Notes: generated by a model from the letters alone, not told the origin. DNA of 64,000 nucleotides from an uncultured Pseudomonadales bacterium (GCA_951813515.1 OX638346.1:1791617-1855616); one strand, 5' to 3'. Shown: positions 8,803 through 18,236, counted from the stretch's first letter. A program made the numbers and translations.

Positions 8803-11259
8803 GTGTTTCTGGCGCCCGTTCTCACCGTGATCCGCGCGTCGGGTTTCGGTTCAGCTTTCGGCGTGGCGGCGTTACTCATCGGCAGTTGTGCGGTCCTGCC
8901 CAACGAAAGTGACACATTGCGCATCAAGCGCGTGGAAGAGGCGGTCTTGCCCATGGCGAGGGTCGCTCTGGAAGCCGAACAGACCGAGACCGCGAAACGA
9001 CTCTACCTGAGACTTCTCGAAGTCGACCCCAATTCGGTGACGGCGCGGATGGGATTGGGCGATATCGCTGTTGCTAGCCGAGATTCCGCGGAAGCGGCTC
9101 GCTGGTACGCGGCGGCGGTTGCGCACGCGACGCGGGCCGATGAACGCCACACGGCGCTGCTGGCTCACGGTCGCGCCGCGCTCGCCGGAGGAGAACTCAA
9201 GGCTGCCCGCAAGAGTTTCTCGCGTTTGACCTCGCAACGTGAGAACGCGCCAACCCAGAGCGTTGCCTGGGGCCTGAACGGTCTGGGCCTGGTGGCACTG
9301 CTCGAAGGCGATATTCGCGGGGCCATCAGGTTGATGGAACAAGCCGTGCTGCTGGCGCCCGAGGAGAACAGGCTGTCGGAAAACCTGTCGCGCGCGCTCG
9401 ACCTGTCTGCGGGAACAGCGCCAGAACCCACAAGCGCAGATCAGGTGCGGGACATGATGGTGGCGCCAGACTCCGCGACATTGCGCGACGGGCAGAACCC
9501 GACGGGAACCCCCCGGGCAACACCGCCGGTTGAAGAGGATTTGGTCGAGGATCGAAAGCGCGAAGAGCCGGTCCGGGAAGCGGATCGGACGCGGCGAGTC
9601 GATGAACGCGAAGAGCCGCACCCCGGGAACAATGGCCCTGGGGCTGACGTTCGGCGGATAGATCGAAGCGAGTTGCGTCCCTACGCCATCAAGGTGGGGG
9701 GGGAGTTCTACGTGCGTATCGGCGCCTATGGCATCCAGTCCGACGCAAGGGCGGTCGCGTCGGAACTCGGCCGCGTCACGACCGAACTGGTTGATGTCGT
9801 TGAATTCGGGATGGGTGATGGCCGCAATGCAGTCAGGCTGTACCGAGTCCTTGTCGGGCCGATTGCGTCGGAGGCCGGGTTGGTCGAGTTGGTCGCGACA
9901 CTGGAAGAGATGGGATACGGCGCGGCACGGGTGCCGACCTCCGTCGCGTCCGAATCCGAAGAGTCAGCAGCACCTGAGCCTGTTTCCTCGACAGGCCAAC
10001 GCTCTGCCGGCCCGGAGTTGGTCGAGGTATTCCTGGAACCTGCCGCCGACGAAACGACAACTTCGACGCAAGAAACGCAGCCAGCACCGAAACCGGAGCC
10101 CGAGGATGCGAATGCAAGGTCCGGGTCTGATGAAAAAGTGTCCGAAGCGGATATCGATGTCGCTTCCACCGAAGTGGCTGATCCGGCGGCGAGTGATCCG
10201 GTCACGGCAGGGGACGACGCTGGCCCGACGCCGCGTGTCGGCGATACTGACGTCGCATCAAGGGGCGTTGCGTCAGAAGTGAGGGCGGCCCCATCGCCTG
10301 GGCCGGAACAGCAGGTTGCTGTCGCGACGTTTGCCGAGGTAGTGCCTTCTTCCGAGAATCTGGATCCCCAAGGAGGAGGTTCGACCCCGCGTGACATTGC
10401 CGGGAATGGAGTGCAGCACCCGGAAGCCCTGCCTCAGTTTCTGCAGGTGGGCGCATACACGGTTCGATCGACTGCAGAAAAGCTCGCGGCCGAAGTCGGG
10501 AGCGTTGCGCGGGCCTCGGTTCGTGTCGTCGAAGCCGAACTGGCAAACGGCGAGACAATGTACCGCGTGCAGGTCGGCCCCATCGGTTCGCGCGAGATGA
10601 TGACCGAACTCAGCCAGATGCTGATTTCGGGGGGCTATGGGACCGTGCGCATATTGCCCGAGTCGGCGGCGACGGACGCCTTGGAAGAAGCCCTTCCCAC
10701 CCCTCCCCCGCCTTGGCACGCGCCGGAACGCCGCGTGAGAGCGTTCATAGTGCACGAGGAATCGGGGCGTTTACTGCAGATGGGTGCCTATGCCGTCCGA
10801 TCGACCGCGAACACCCTCGCCTCGCAACTTCGCCTTGTCACCTCGGAACCGGTATTCGTTGCCCAAGCGCTCAATGATGACGGGGATGCTCTCTACCGCG
10901 TTCGCATTGGTCCGATTGCTTCTGACGCTTCGCTCGCCACGCTGCTCGATGCGCTCCGGTCCAGCTATGGTTCCGGCTGGGTGCTTCCCTCGATGGAAAT
11001 GGACACGAGAAGAACCGCCTTCGTGGTACACGAAGGCTCGGAGCGGTTCCTGCAGATGGGTGCCTACGCAGCCCGTTCGGCGGCGAATGCACTCATTTCG
11101 GAGTTGCGCGGCGAGATCGACGGTCAATTGCGCATCACGCAAGTTCTGCGTAGTGGCGGTGAGCCCATATACCGGGTCCGGATCGGTCCCATAGCTTCGG
11201 ACGAATCGCTGCTGGCGTTGGTCGGAATGGTGGAGTCGCTGGGATTCGTGGTCGACTGA
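8803..11259 (+). CDS. TPR lipoprotein with four SPOR-like domains, in the Tad locus
   Basis: An 818-residue protein with GTG start, divergent from tadE and convergent with tadZ. An N-terminal hydrophobic stretch ends in LLIGSC, a plausible lipobox. Residues about 45-210 form TPR-type helices resembling the TadD pilotin-like lipoprotein (AKRLYLRLLEVDPNSVTARMGLG). Four SPOR-like modules follow, near 295-375, 545-620, 660-735 and 745-818; each has a (F/L)(Y/L)xx(I/M/V)GAY core and ends in YRV(L/Q/R)(V/I)GPI. Long Glu/Pro/Ser/Thr-rich linkers separate them. SPOR domains bind denuded septal peptidoglycan glycan strands, so this may anchor or place the pilus machine at the cell wall. That combination is inferred to be a modified TadD. 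Confidence 0.8.
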   Translation: MFLAPVLTVIRASGFGSAFGVAALLIGSCAVLPNESDTLRIKRVEEAVLPMARVALEAEQTETAKRLYLRLLEVDPNSVTARMGLGDIAVASRDSAEAARWYAAAVAHATRADERHTALLAHGRAALAGGELKAARKSFSRLTSQRENAPTQSVAWGLNGLGLVALLEGDIRGAIRLMEQAVLLAPEENRLSENLSRALDLSAGTAPEPTSADQVRDMMVAPDSATLRDGQNPTGTPRATPPVEEDLVEDRKREEPVREADRTRRVDEREEPHPGNNGPGADVRRIDRSELRPYAIKVGGEFYVRIGAYGIQSDARAVASELGRVTTELVDVVEFGMGDGRNAVRLYRVLVGPIASEAGLVELVATLEEMGYGAARVPTSVASESEESAAPEPVSSTGQRSAGPELVEVFLEPAADETTTSTQETQPAPKPEPEDANARSGSDEKVSEADIDVASTEVADPAASDPVTAGDDAGPTPRVGDTDVASRGVASEVRAAPSPGPEQQVAVATFAEVVPSSENLDPQGGGSTPRDIAGNGVQHPEALPQFLQVGAYTVRSTAEKLAAEVGSVARASVRVVEAELANGETMYRVQVGPIGSREMMTELSQMLISGGYGTVRILPESAATDALEEALPTPPPPWHAPERRVRAFIVHEESGRLLQMGAYAVRSTANTLASQLRLVTSEPVFVAQALNDDGDALYRVRIGPIASDASLATLLDALRSSYGSGWVLPSMEMDTRRTAFVVHEGSERFLQMGAYAARSAANALISELRGEIDGQLRITQVLRSGGEPIYRVRIGPIASDESLLALVGMVESLGFVVD

Positions 11260-11262
11260 CGG

Positions 11263-12357
11263 TCAGGCGCTCTCTTCGGCCGAACTTAGCCCGAGCATGG
11301 GTAGCAGGAACCGGTTGAGCACGGCACGCTCGCGCCGGGAAATTGCCCTTTCGGGCTCGCCCAGTGCCATGGCGCGTGCCATCCCCTTGATATAGGGAAT
11401 CTCGAAGTCCGGCAGTCGACCGCCAAAACCTGATCGCAGCTGATCCCGGCTGATCAACCTCGGCAATGGTCGCGTGTGGTTCATGACCAGGGTGGACGTC
11501 GCGCCGTCGAGAATACGCATCCAGCGGATAGCGATCGACACTCCGGCCGGAGTGGGTTCGAATACGATGACATGATTCGAAACGAGATTGCGCAATGCGT
11601 CGACATGGAAAGCCTGCGCCCCGGTAATCAGGATCATGTGCGCTTGCAACGACAGTGCATCGAGCAAGGTGGGCAGTCCCTTGTCGTCGAAGTCCTCTCT
11701 TCCCGCCTGGTCCACCGGATGCGCCACGAGGCCAATGCGAGGCGATACCCGAGCCTGCAGCCGTTCGACGGACATCTCGCCCTCGGTTTCCAGCGCCTGG
11801 GCGAGCCCGCGCATCGGCTGTGTGTCGAACGCCAGCGACAGGGAGCCGAAACTTGGATCGAGGTCGACACAACTGATGTAACGTCCGGCGTCGGCGGCGG
11901 TACGCGCCAACAGGGTCGTTAGCGTATTGGTCCCCATGCCCTTGCCAAGGATCAGCAGGATCCGGCTTGCCTGTACCTCCGGTCGTTCCCCTTCTGCATT
12001 GATGGCTGCGATTTCGCGCATCGCATTTCGCAGGCCCGGGGCGTCGAGCGGCTTCGGCAGGTAAAGAAAGATGCCTCCGCGATACAGTTCGTTCGCCAGT
12101 GCGACGTTGTTTTCGGAGCCGGTGGCGAGTACCACGGTCTCCGGGCGGCACACCTGCATCAGGGCAGGAACATAGACGATGGGATTCTGTTCGCCGTCGA
12201 GGTCGACGAGCAGTACTTCCGGGGACCGGTCCGTCCGATATGTCAATGCGGCAGTGCGTACGGTCCCGCGCCTGACGGTCGCTTGCGGATCGACCTCGTC
12301 AACAAGGCGCCGGCTGGCGGCGTCGTGAAGATAGGCGACGAGTTCTGTATCGGCCAT
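11263..12357 (-). CDS. tadZ: TadZ/CpaE-like ATPase
   Basis: A 364-residue protein with an N-terminal receiver-like domain (about 1-120) and a MinD/ParA-type ATPase domain. The P-loop around 133-148 is deviant (LGKGMGTNTLT), as in other CpaE/TadZ proteins, and the Walker A' Asp appears in CVDLDPSFGSL. CpaE/TadZ localises the Tad secretion machine, often to a pole. It follows the small lipoprotein gene by about 50 nt and converges with the SPOR-domain gene with only 3 nt between stops. Confidence 0.85.
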   Translation of the reverse strand: MADTELVAYLHDAASRRLVDEVDPQATVRRGTVRTAALTYRTDRSPEVLLVDLDGEQNPIVYVPALMQVCRPETVVLATGSENNVALANELYRGGIFLYLPKPLDAPGLRNAMREIAAINAEGERPEVQASRILLILGKGMGTNTLTTLLARTAADAGRYISCVDLDPSFGSLSLAFDTQPMRGLAQALETEGEMSVERLQARVSPRIGLVAHPVDQAGREDFDDKGLPTLLDALSLQAHMILITGAQAFHVDALRNLVSNHVIVFEPTPAGVSIAIRWMRILDGATSTLVMNHTRPLPRLISRDQLRSGFGGRLPDFEIPYIKGMARAMALGEPERAISRRERAVLNRFLLPMLGLSSAEESA

Positions 12358-12406
12358 TGGCTATCAGTGACTCCATTGGCGCGGCGACATCTACGGACGT
12401 GTACTG

Positions 12407-12625
12407 TCAGCCGCCGTCTTCTCCTTCGGCGGAACCGCGCCAGGTCTCGACGGCTTGGACCGCTGGCTTGGCATCGCTTGGGCCTTCCGACAGTTTCGCG
12501 GACTCGACCATCATTTCCATTACGAAATCCACATACGCGCCTTCCTGCGGCGGTTCCTGATGGGACTGGCAGGCGGACAACAGTCCACCGAGCGTGACCA
12601 ATCCACATATGCGAAGACATTGCAT
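12407..12625 (-). CDS. Very small lipoprotein in the Tad locus
   Basis: About 72 residues from ATG 12625. The signal sequence ends in the lipobox LLSAC at about residue 20, leaving a mature peptide of about 53 residues without recognised domains. It sits between rcpA and tadZ, where other Tad loci carry the lipoprotein CpaD/RcpB of about 200 residues. It could be a reduced functional replacement, for example a secretin helper, but sequence similarity is not visible. The longer frame upstream to 12733 overlaps the region next to rcpA and has no signal peptide. Confidence 0.6.
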   Translation of the reverse strand: MQCLRICGLVTLGGLLSACQSHQEPPQEGAYVDFVMEMMVESAKLSEGPSDAKPAVQAVETWRGSAEGEDGG

Positions 12626-12744
12626 CTTTGTTTCGCCTCGACGTTCGAGCGGGCTAGCGATTCTACGGGTTCGCCAGCTTTGGCCGCAAGATGGCGTATG
12701 GGCTCGTGCGCAACGAGTGGGCCCGGGCCACAAGCGGCTGTCTA

Positions 12745-14217
12745 TCAGTAGTAGAACTCGTTGCCGAGTTGTTGCGTCGGATCGGCAAGTGATCGTGCGG
12801 CCCCGCCCAGGGCGGCCGTGTCCTGGGCGCTGACGGCGGCGACGATACGCGGCGTGACGACGATAATCAGTTCGACGGAGCGGTCCGTATCACGGGTCGT
12901 GCGGAACAACCCTCCCCACACGGGGATGTCCTTCAGCACCGGTATGCCCGTATTGGAGCTTCCCGTGGTGCGGCGGTACAAACCGGCGATTGCGATCGAT
13001 TCACCGTCCCCAAGTTCGACGGTAGTTGCGGCGGAGCGTTCGTTGATGTTGGGCACGAAGGCGCCGAAGATGTTCGCTCCCCCGGCGGCGACTTCCCGAA
13101 TGCGAGGTTGCACGGTGAGCGAGATCTGGTCGTTGTCGAGGACGGTTGGGGTGAAGGTCAGACTCACGCCCGTCTGTCGATACTCCGTGCCGACGGTACC
13201 ACCTTCGGCCACGGTGGGCACCGGGATTTCCACGCCGGAGAAAAACTCGGCTGGCTGACCGCTAACCGCTGTGATGTTCGGTCGAGCCAGCACCACGGCC
13301 AGGCCGTTCTCGGCCAGGGCTTCCAGGAATGCCGATGCACGATACTTGGCGCCGTGAATGTCCTTGTAGTGCGCGAGGACGATACCGCCGTCGCCGCCCC
13401 GGGTACCTCGGGCCACGCCGGGCTCCTGCGTCTGGAGTTCTGCTTGCGTGGCATTTGCCGTAGCTTCTTCCACCAATCGGCCGATACCTGGAGGCAGGTC
13501 ACTGGGAAGCAGCGGCGCGAACGAAAGGTTTTGCGAGTACACGTCGGCGATCTGCAATGCCCCAGTTCCCAGACGCACCCCGGATACCAGCGTCCGCAAG
13601 GGGTGCGCGAAGGGATTGATATCGAGGGACCAGTCAATGCCTAGTTCGCGGGTCACGTTGCGGGACACCTCGGAGATCACCGCTTCGAGATTGACCTGGA
13701 CCGGACTATCGAGCGAAACCGCGTCCACGACCTGGGTGTCGCCGGCCACGGTCCGTACTGCGCGCATCACGAGTTCTGCCTGTGACGGACTCCTTGCTTC
13801 ACCCGCGACGAAAAGCGTATCTCCGATGGAATCAACCCGTATGTCGGCCTTCTCCCCGACAATTCGTGACACTACGGCTTGCGCGTCCTCCGACTGTTGG
13901 GTCCGTACTTCAATGTTGAACGTGCCCAGTAGCGAGTTGCCGGTGTCGTACACATCCAGGCGCGTGGTGCCGGGTGCATAGCCCAGCAACGCCAGGTTGC
14001 GCGCGTCCAGGACTTCAACGTCGGCGGTGTCGGGATCGACTATGAGGGCGGTGCCGATGTCGGTCGAAAAGGAGAGGGTCTCGGATCGCCCTGGTAGCAG
14101 ACTGATGGTCTGACTCTCTGCGGGCTCGGCCAGTATCGTGGATCCCAGACAGCAGGCGATGGTCGCCCATACGAATGCAAGAGCGCGGGATGGAGATGGT
14201 GTGTGTTTGACGCGCAT
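12745..14217 (-). CDS. rcpA: RcpA/CpaC-type secretin of the Tad pilus
   Basis: A 490-residue outer-membrane secretin. A signal peptide covers about 1-30. An N-terminal pilus-assembly domain follows (ISLLPGRSETLSF, then VLDARNLALLGYAPGTTRLDVYD) and a BON-like part (about 105-160). The secretin core runs from about 170 to 460, with VPTVAEGG, GVSLTFTPTVLDNDQISL, the conserved RSAATTVELGDGESIAIAGL and IPVLKDIPVWGGLFR. It forms the gated pore through which the Flp pilus leaves. It is 6 nt downstream of cpaB. Confidence 0.93.
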   Translation of the reverse strand: MRVKHTPSPSRALAFVWATIACCLGSTILAEPAESQTISLLPGRSETLSFSTDIGTALIVDPDTADVEVLDARNLALLGYAPGTTRLDVYDTGNSLLGTFNIEVRTQQSEDAQAVVSRIVGEKADIRVDSIGDTLFVAGEARSPSQAELVMRAVRTVAGDTQVVDAVSLDSPVQVNLEAVISEVSRNVTRELGIDWSLDINPFAHPLRTLVSGVRLGTGALQIADVYSQNLSFAPLLPSDLPPGIGRLVEEATANATQAELQTQEPGVARGTRGGDGGIVLAHYKDIHGAKYRASAFLEALAENGLAVVLARPNITAVSGQPAEFFSGVEIPVPTVAEGGTVGTEYRQTGVSLTFTPTVLDNDQISLTVQPRIREVAAGGANIFGAFVPNINERSAATTVELGDGESIAIAGLYRRTTGSSNTGIPVLKDIPVWGGLFRTTRDTDRSVELIIVVTPRIVAAVSAQDTAALGGAARSLADPTQQLGNEFYY

Positions 14218-14223
14218 GGCAAC

Positions 14224-15288
14224 TCAACCTTCGCGTAACGCCTCGGCCAGCAGTTCTGCCGCTTCTTTGGATGCATCACTGCTTTCCCGGGCATCGAGGG
14301 TCTCTTCGCTCGACCGCCCGCGTCCGCGAATGATGCGGATTGGGGGGCGTTCAAGCTCCTCGTCGGAAAGATCCAGTCCCTGCATGACCTCGGCGAATCG
14401 AACTGGCTTCGAGTCTTTGTCGAAATCAGAACGAGGCGTCCGCGTTACGGTCTCCTCCACGGCTACGGCGGCGACCGGTCGGACAACCAGCGTGAGGCGT
14501 CCCGCAATCGACGCAAGGGCAATGCGCTCCGCGTCCAGCGTCGAGACCTCCAGCGTGTAGGTCTCTCCGGAAGGTGGTTCGGGGCGTTGGAGCACACCCC
14601 CCGCCGCAATCGAAGTCGATCCGTAGCGGTTCATGTCCATCGTGGCGGAGCCAACGGCGAGCACACGCACGTCGCGCACGATCACTTGGGACGCGGGCCC
14701 GTCGTTGCCTCCCACTTCGGCTGGTACGCCTCCGGAACCCGGAGAGTGCACAAGGATTACGTCTACCCGATCACCCGGATAGATGATTTGTGCCCGCGTC
14801 GTGGCCTCGTCCACGGTCACTGTCATCGCGCGATGGCCTGGCGTCAGCACGGCGGTGACAAACCCGGGCATGCCCGACATCACCAGGTTTTCCCAAGTGA
14901 TGAGTTCGCCGGCTGTAATTGTCCGGCGCGTCACAGCGCCCACGACCGACTCGAGGGGTACGGCATCCTTGATGACAGCGAGGGACAGGTCAACCGGTTC
15001 GAGCCACTCCTGCCACTCCATCAGCTCCATGTTTAACAGGACGCCCCGGCCAATGTCGCGGCTCGCCACCAACACCGTGGGCGATATCTCGGGTTCGGGG
15101 GGCGGCGCTTCTGGAGCAGGAGCTTCAACAGGTGCCGACGTCTCCTGCGGCGCGGCGGGCGGTGGCTCGTCAGGTTGGAGTTGGCGAATAGCGAACCAGG
15201 CGGCTGCTGCGACCACAACGGCGATCCCCGCCGGCACGAGATTGCGGGGGCGGAACAGGTCGGGGCGAAAGTAGTCCGATAGGGCCAT
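14224..15288 (-). CDS. cpaB: CpaB/RcpC-type pilus assembly protein
   Basis: A 354-residue protein with one membrane helix (about 18-36), a Pro/Ala/Glu-rich periplasmic linker (about 38-75), then a SAF domain (TVLVASRDIGRGVLLNMELM, with a second half around TAGELITWENLV) and the RcpC/CpaB region (GHRAMTVTVDEATTRAQIIYPGDRVDVILV). It is thought to connect the inner-membrane platform with the secretin. The 111-bp tandem repeats lie directly upstream and separate it from the peptidase gene, so its expression may depend on read-through of those hairpins. Confidence 0.9.
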   Translation of the reverse strand: MALSDYFRPDLFRPRNLVPAGIAVVVAAAAWFAIRQLQPDEPPPAAPQETSAPVEAPAPEAPPPEPEISPTVLVASRDIGRGVLLNMELMEWQEWLEPVDLSLAVIKDAVPLESVVGAVTRRTITAGELITWENLVMSGMPGFVTAVLTPGHRAMTVTVDEATTRAQIIYPGDRVDVILVHSPGSGGVPAEVGGNDGPASQVIVRDVRVLAVGSATMDMNRYGSTSIAAGGVLQRPEPPSGETYTLEVSTLDAERIALASIAGRLTLVVRPVAAVAVEETVTRTPRSDFDKDSKPVRFAEVMQGLDLSDEELERPPIRIIRGRGRSSEETLDARESSDASKEAAELLAEALREG

Positions 15289-15340
15289 GGATAGGACGTC
15301 CCGTCAGGGTCGGTGTTCGACCGTGAGAGCTACTAGTGCC

Positions 15341-15729
15341 ATGAAATCCGTCGGCCCTTCGGGCACGCCGTCTTTCACCCCCGCCCAGAGCCCACCTACC
15401 ACTCTGTCAATCTTGCCGCTAGCGCGGCAAGTCCGACAGACTGGTCGCGCCATGAAATCCGTCGGCCCTTCGGGCACGCCGTCTTTCACCCCCGCCCAGA
15501 GCCCACCTACCACTCTGTCAATCTTGCCGCTAGCGCGGCAAGTCCGACAGACTGGTCGCGCCATGAAATCCGTCGGCCCTTCGGGCACGCCGTCTTTCAC
15601 CCCCGCCCAGAGCCCACCTACCACTCTGTCAATCTTGCCGCTAGCGCGGCAAGTCCGACAGACTGGTCGCGCCATGAAATCCATCGGCCCTTCGGGCACG
15701 CCGTCTTTCACCCCCGCCCAGGCCCACCT
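15341..15729. repeat. 111-bp tandem repeat, three full copies plus a partial fourth
   Basis: Full units start at 15341, 15452 and 15563; a partial, slightly altered unit starts at 15674. Within the first three units I see essentially no differences. The period equals 37 codons, so both strands stay open across the array. Each unit contains a perfect hairpin CTTGCCGC-TAGC-GCGGCAAG (15412-15431 and every 111 bp), extended outward by imperfect CTGTC/GACAG pairing, and a small GCCC-TTC-GGGC hairpin. The segment GTCGGCCCTTCGGGCACGCC resembles part of the dispersed palindromic element seen elsewhere in the window. It fills the 490-bp gap between cpaB and the prepilin peptidase gene. Confidence 0.95.
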
Positions 15730-15779
15730 ACTAGCCCGCGTCTTGATCGGCACTGCGCGCCGCTCTGCGGCGCATGCTC

Positions 15780-16229
15780 CTAGCCGGTTATTGCGCGGAC
15801 AGCGAGAATCGTGGCTGCCGGAGGTGCGATCGCACAAGCGTAGGGTATGCCGCGATCTCGAAATAGGGTGGATAGCCGGAGTAGCGCAGGAAGCGCAAGC
15901 AGGAGTCCGAACAACCCGGTCACGAGCAGTGCGAGCCCGATGTCGGCTGGCCCAAGCCACATTGCCATCGCAGCCAGCAGCTTGCCGTCGCCACCGCCGA
16001 GCCAGCCCAGGGTATGCAGGAAAAATCCCAGGATGAGCGCCGCGCCGCCGCAGAGGACGCCCATCGTCGGCTCGCCGTTGAGTGCTTCGGGCGCAAAGAT
16101 GGCTGTCAACACCCAGAGAGACACAAGGGTGCCGATGATCCAATGCGGGACCTCGCGATGCTTCACATCCGTCCACACGGCCACCAGGGAAACAAGTACA
16201 CAGCAGCAAAGCGCAGCCACCCCGAGCAT
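15780..16229 (-). CDS. tadV: TadV/CpaA-type prepilin peptidase
   Basis: A 149-residue polytopic inner-membrane aspartic protease (A24 family). The two catalytic Asp motifs are visible: WTDVKHREVPHW near the N-terminus (about 20-31) and GWLGGGDGKLLAA (about 75-87), the GxGD motif. It has about four to five membrane helices and lacks the methyltransferase domain of PilD, as expected for CpaA/TadV. It follows flp by about 58 nt and should process the Flp pilin and the TadE-like pseudopilins. Confidence 0.9.
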   Translation of the reverse strand: MLGVAALCCCVLVSLVAVWTDVKHREVPHWIIGTLVSLWVLTAIFAPEALNGEPTMGVLCGGAALILGFFLHTLGWLGGGDGKLLAAMAMWLGPADIGLALLVTGLFGLLLALPALLRLSTLFRDRGIPYACAIAPPAATILAVRAITG

Positions 16230-16287
16230 TATTGCGTTTAGCGCTCAGCTACCCGCATGTTCGGATGCCGGGGTGCCGTTGCCTGAA

Positions 16288-16515
16288 TTAGGTGACCTTG
16301 CTCTTGACGATACCGACGCCGGTTGTCATTTCGCCGCTCAGGTCCTTGAATAGATCCTCGAAGGCATCGCCCAAAAAGCCCGCCGCAAGAGCGACGGCAG
16401 CGATTATGGCGACGACCATGAGCGCGTACTCGACCGTCGATACTCCTCGAAGGTCAGCAACAAAAGCGGTGAGTCTAGCCGCCATGTTGGAGACAAACTT
16501 CGAAAACAAGTCCAT
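16288..16515 (-). CDS. flp: Flp-type pilin
   Basis: A 75-residue class IVb prepilin. The basic leader ends in LRG and the mature part begins VSTVEYALMVVAIIAAVALAA, with Glu at position +5 followed by Tyr, the Flp signature, then about 30 further residues. AGAGGG lies just upstream of the ATG. It heads the minus-strand Tad gene cluster, so the roughly 100-bp space to the divergent glycosyltransferase gene should hold the main Tad promoter. Confidence 0.93.
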   Translation of the reverse strand: MDLFSKFVSNMAARLTAFVADLRGVSTVEYALMVVAIIAAVALAAGFLGDAFEDLFKDLSGEMTTGVGIVKSKVT

Positions 16516-16615
16516 TGTCAGTCCCTCTAAATTCGAGAATGGGCTGGCTTGATACCATATTTGCGCTACTAACGCACCCTACATAATTCTGTTAGGTAAT
16601 TCCCGGTTTCTGCCC

Positions 16616-18232
16616 ATGGAAGTGATCCCAGGCCAGTCACCAAGGGTTCGTCCGGAGATCGCGGCGATCCCCCTGGTTGTCATAGCGACATTCGCTTTCC
16701 GGGCGAAGTCGTTGACTGTCGGTGTGGGCGGCGACGAGTTCAGTCTCCTGGCAATGGCGGACGCGATCCGGGAGGGCGGGTTTCCTTACGCGTACTTCTG
16801 GGACGTGCGGCCACCTCTTGCATACCTCTGGGGTCTGCCTTCCGCATACATGGAAGACGCGGTTGTCGCGATCAAGACGCTGAGGCTGCTGGCATTGTTT
16901 GCCCAGGGAGTTGCAGCCTGGTTGTTCTTCTGTCTTTTCCGTCGACCGTTCGGTTCCCTCGTCGCAGGACTCGGGACCGTCGCGCTGCTGGCATCCGCCA
17001 ATATGGCCGAGTTGCATCACCTAGCCGTGCCGAACCATTTTGCGATGGCCATGTCGCTGGGGGCTTTCGCGTCTGCGGTTGAAGGGATTCGGCGCAACCT
17101 GCGAACGATGTACATGGTGTCCGCCGTGCTGGCGGGGCTGTTGCCATGGATGATGGTCCATGCGGCAATCGCCGCGATGGCCGTCGCGGCGCTGGCGATC
17201 CTTGGGGCATGGTCGAAGAACCGTCGCTGGGTCTGGCCCTGGTTGGCCATCGCCGCGCTTCCGACGATTGCTGTTGTCGGCGCCTACGCTCTCTGGGGTC
17301 CCTTCGACACGTTTGTGCGGACAGTATTGGTTGCCCCAATCGATTTCATTGTGGAAGGTTTCGCCAAGGGCACTTCGTTCTTGTCTGATCGCAAGACCCC
17401 AGATGCGAGTGTTTCTCCGGAGATGCTGCACTACGTTCTTCTGCTCGTTGCGGGCATGGTTCTCTTGCCGGGGATGGTTCGCCGGGCGGATACGGGGTCG
17501 CCCCTGCGGCTAAGCCCCTATCTGGTTCTACCCCCGATCATCCCATTGGTCCTTATGGGATATATCAAGAACGCGGCGCCGGAGTACTGGATCGATGTCG
17601 CCCCCGCGGCCGCACTTCTCGTTGCCGTCGCTGTACGTGGAGCCTTTTCGTTGAGAGCGTGGGCCGCACTAGAGGGGTTTCGACACATGCGTCCGTCGGT
17701 GCTGCGGGGTTGTATAGCCGTATACCTTGGGCTTGTGATGGTCCTCCTGACGGGACCGGGAAAGGAGAAGTCGGACCCGCCCTTGCCTTCAGCATATTGC
17801 GAAGCTGCGGCCTGGTGGATAGATCGGCTCGCCCCGGAGCGGACTGTCCTTGATACCAGCGCGCTCTGCAGCTATTGGGTGCTCGAGTCGAATGCGTCCT
17901 TGCATCCTCCTTTTACTTTCCCCGACAACTGGTTTCGCCAGCTACACATGCGTTGGATAAGGAAAGCTCTTACAGGAGACGATTCCGAGAGTACGGCTGT
18001 GGATCGGTTGGCCGCAGCGATCGGGCCAGCGTCGACCGCGGGAATCATCCTTGCGGACGGACGGATCTACGACGAGATTCGCAAACGGCACTGGCAGGCG
18101 CAGTTCTTCCAGGAATGGAAACTGGTGTGGTTCCGGAACATCGATGGCTACGGTCCGGAAGACCGCTTCTCGACGCTCGCGCTGTTTGTTCGTGCGGATG
18201 CCTATCCGGGCGCTGGTTTGCAATGGCCATAG
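16616..18232 (+). CDS. Polytopic glycosyltransferase-like membrane protein (paralogue 1)
   Basis: A 538-residue protein with about ten membrane helices. It resembles GT-C family enzymes (ArnT/PMT-like GT39/GT83). An acidic pair lies in the first periplasmic loop (GGDEFSLLAMA), followed by GGFPYAYFWDVRPPLAYLWGLPSA. A hydrophilic periplasmic C-terminal domain follows from about 400. Such enzymes use polyprenyl-phosphate sugars to modify proteins, lipids or polysaccharides; the substrate cannot be predicted. The next gene is a clear tandem paralogue. Confidence 0.7.
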   Translation: MEVIPGQSPRVRPEIAAIPLVVIATFAFRAKSLTVGVGGDEFSLLAMADAIREGGFPYAYFWDVRPPLAYLWGLPSAYMEDAVVAIKTLRLLALFAQGVAAWLFFCLFRRPFGSLVAGLGTVALLASANMAELHHLAVPNHFAMAMSLGAFASAVEGIRRNLRTMYMVSAVLAGLLPWMMVHAAIAAMAVAALAILGAWSKNRRWVWPWLAIAALPTIAVVGAYALWGPFDTFVRTVLVAPIDFIVEGFAKGTSFLSDRKTPDASVSPEMLHYVLLLVAGMVLLPGMVRRADTGSPLRLSPYLVLPPIIPLVLMGYIKNAAPEYWIDVAPAAALLVAVAVRGAFSLRAWAALEGFRHMRPSVLRGCIAVYLGLVMVLLTGPGKEKSDPPLPSAYCEAAAWWIDRLAPERTVLDTSALCSYWVLESNASLHPPFTFPDNWFRQLHMRWIRKALTGDDSESTAVDRLAAAIGPASTAGIILADGRIYDEIRKRHWQAQFFQEWKLVWFRNIDGYGPEDRFSTLALFVRADAYPGAGLQWP

Positions 18233-18236
18233 TGGC

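Noticed and set aside
15287..16209. Long repetitive open frames on both strands across the 111-bp repeats (about 249 codons plus, 301 codons minus)
   Set aside because: They arise because the repeat period is 37 codons; they overlap the real prepilin peptidase and show no protein family.
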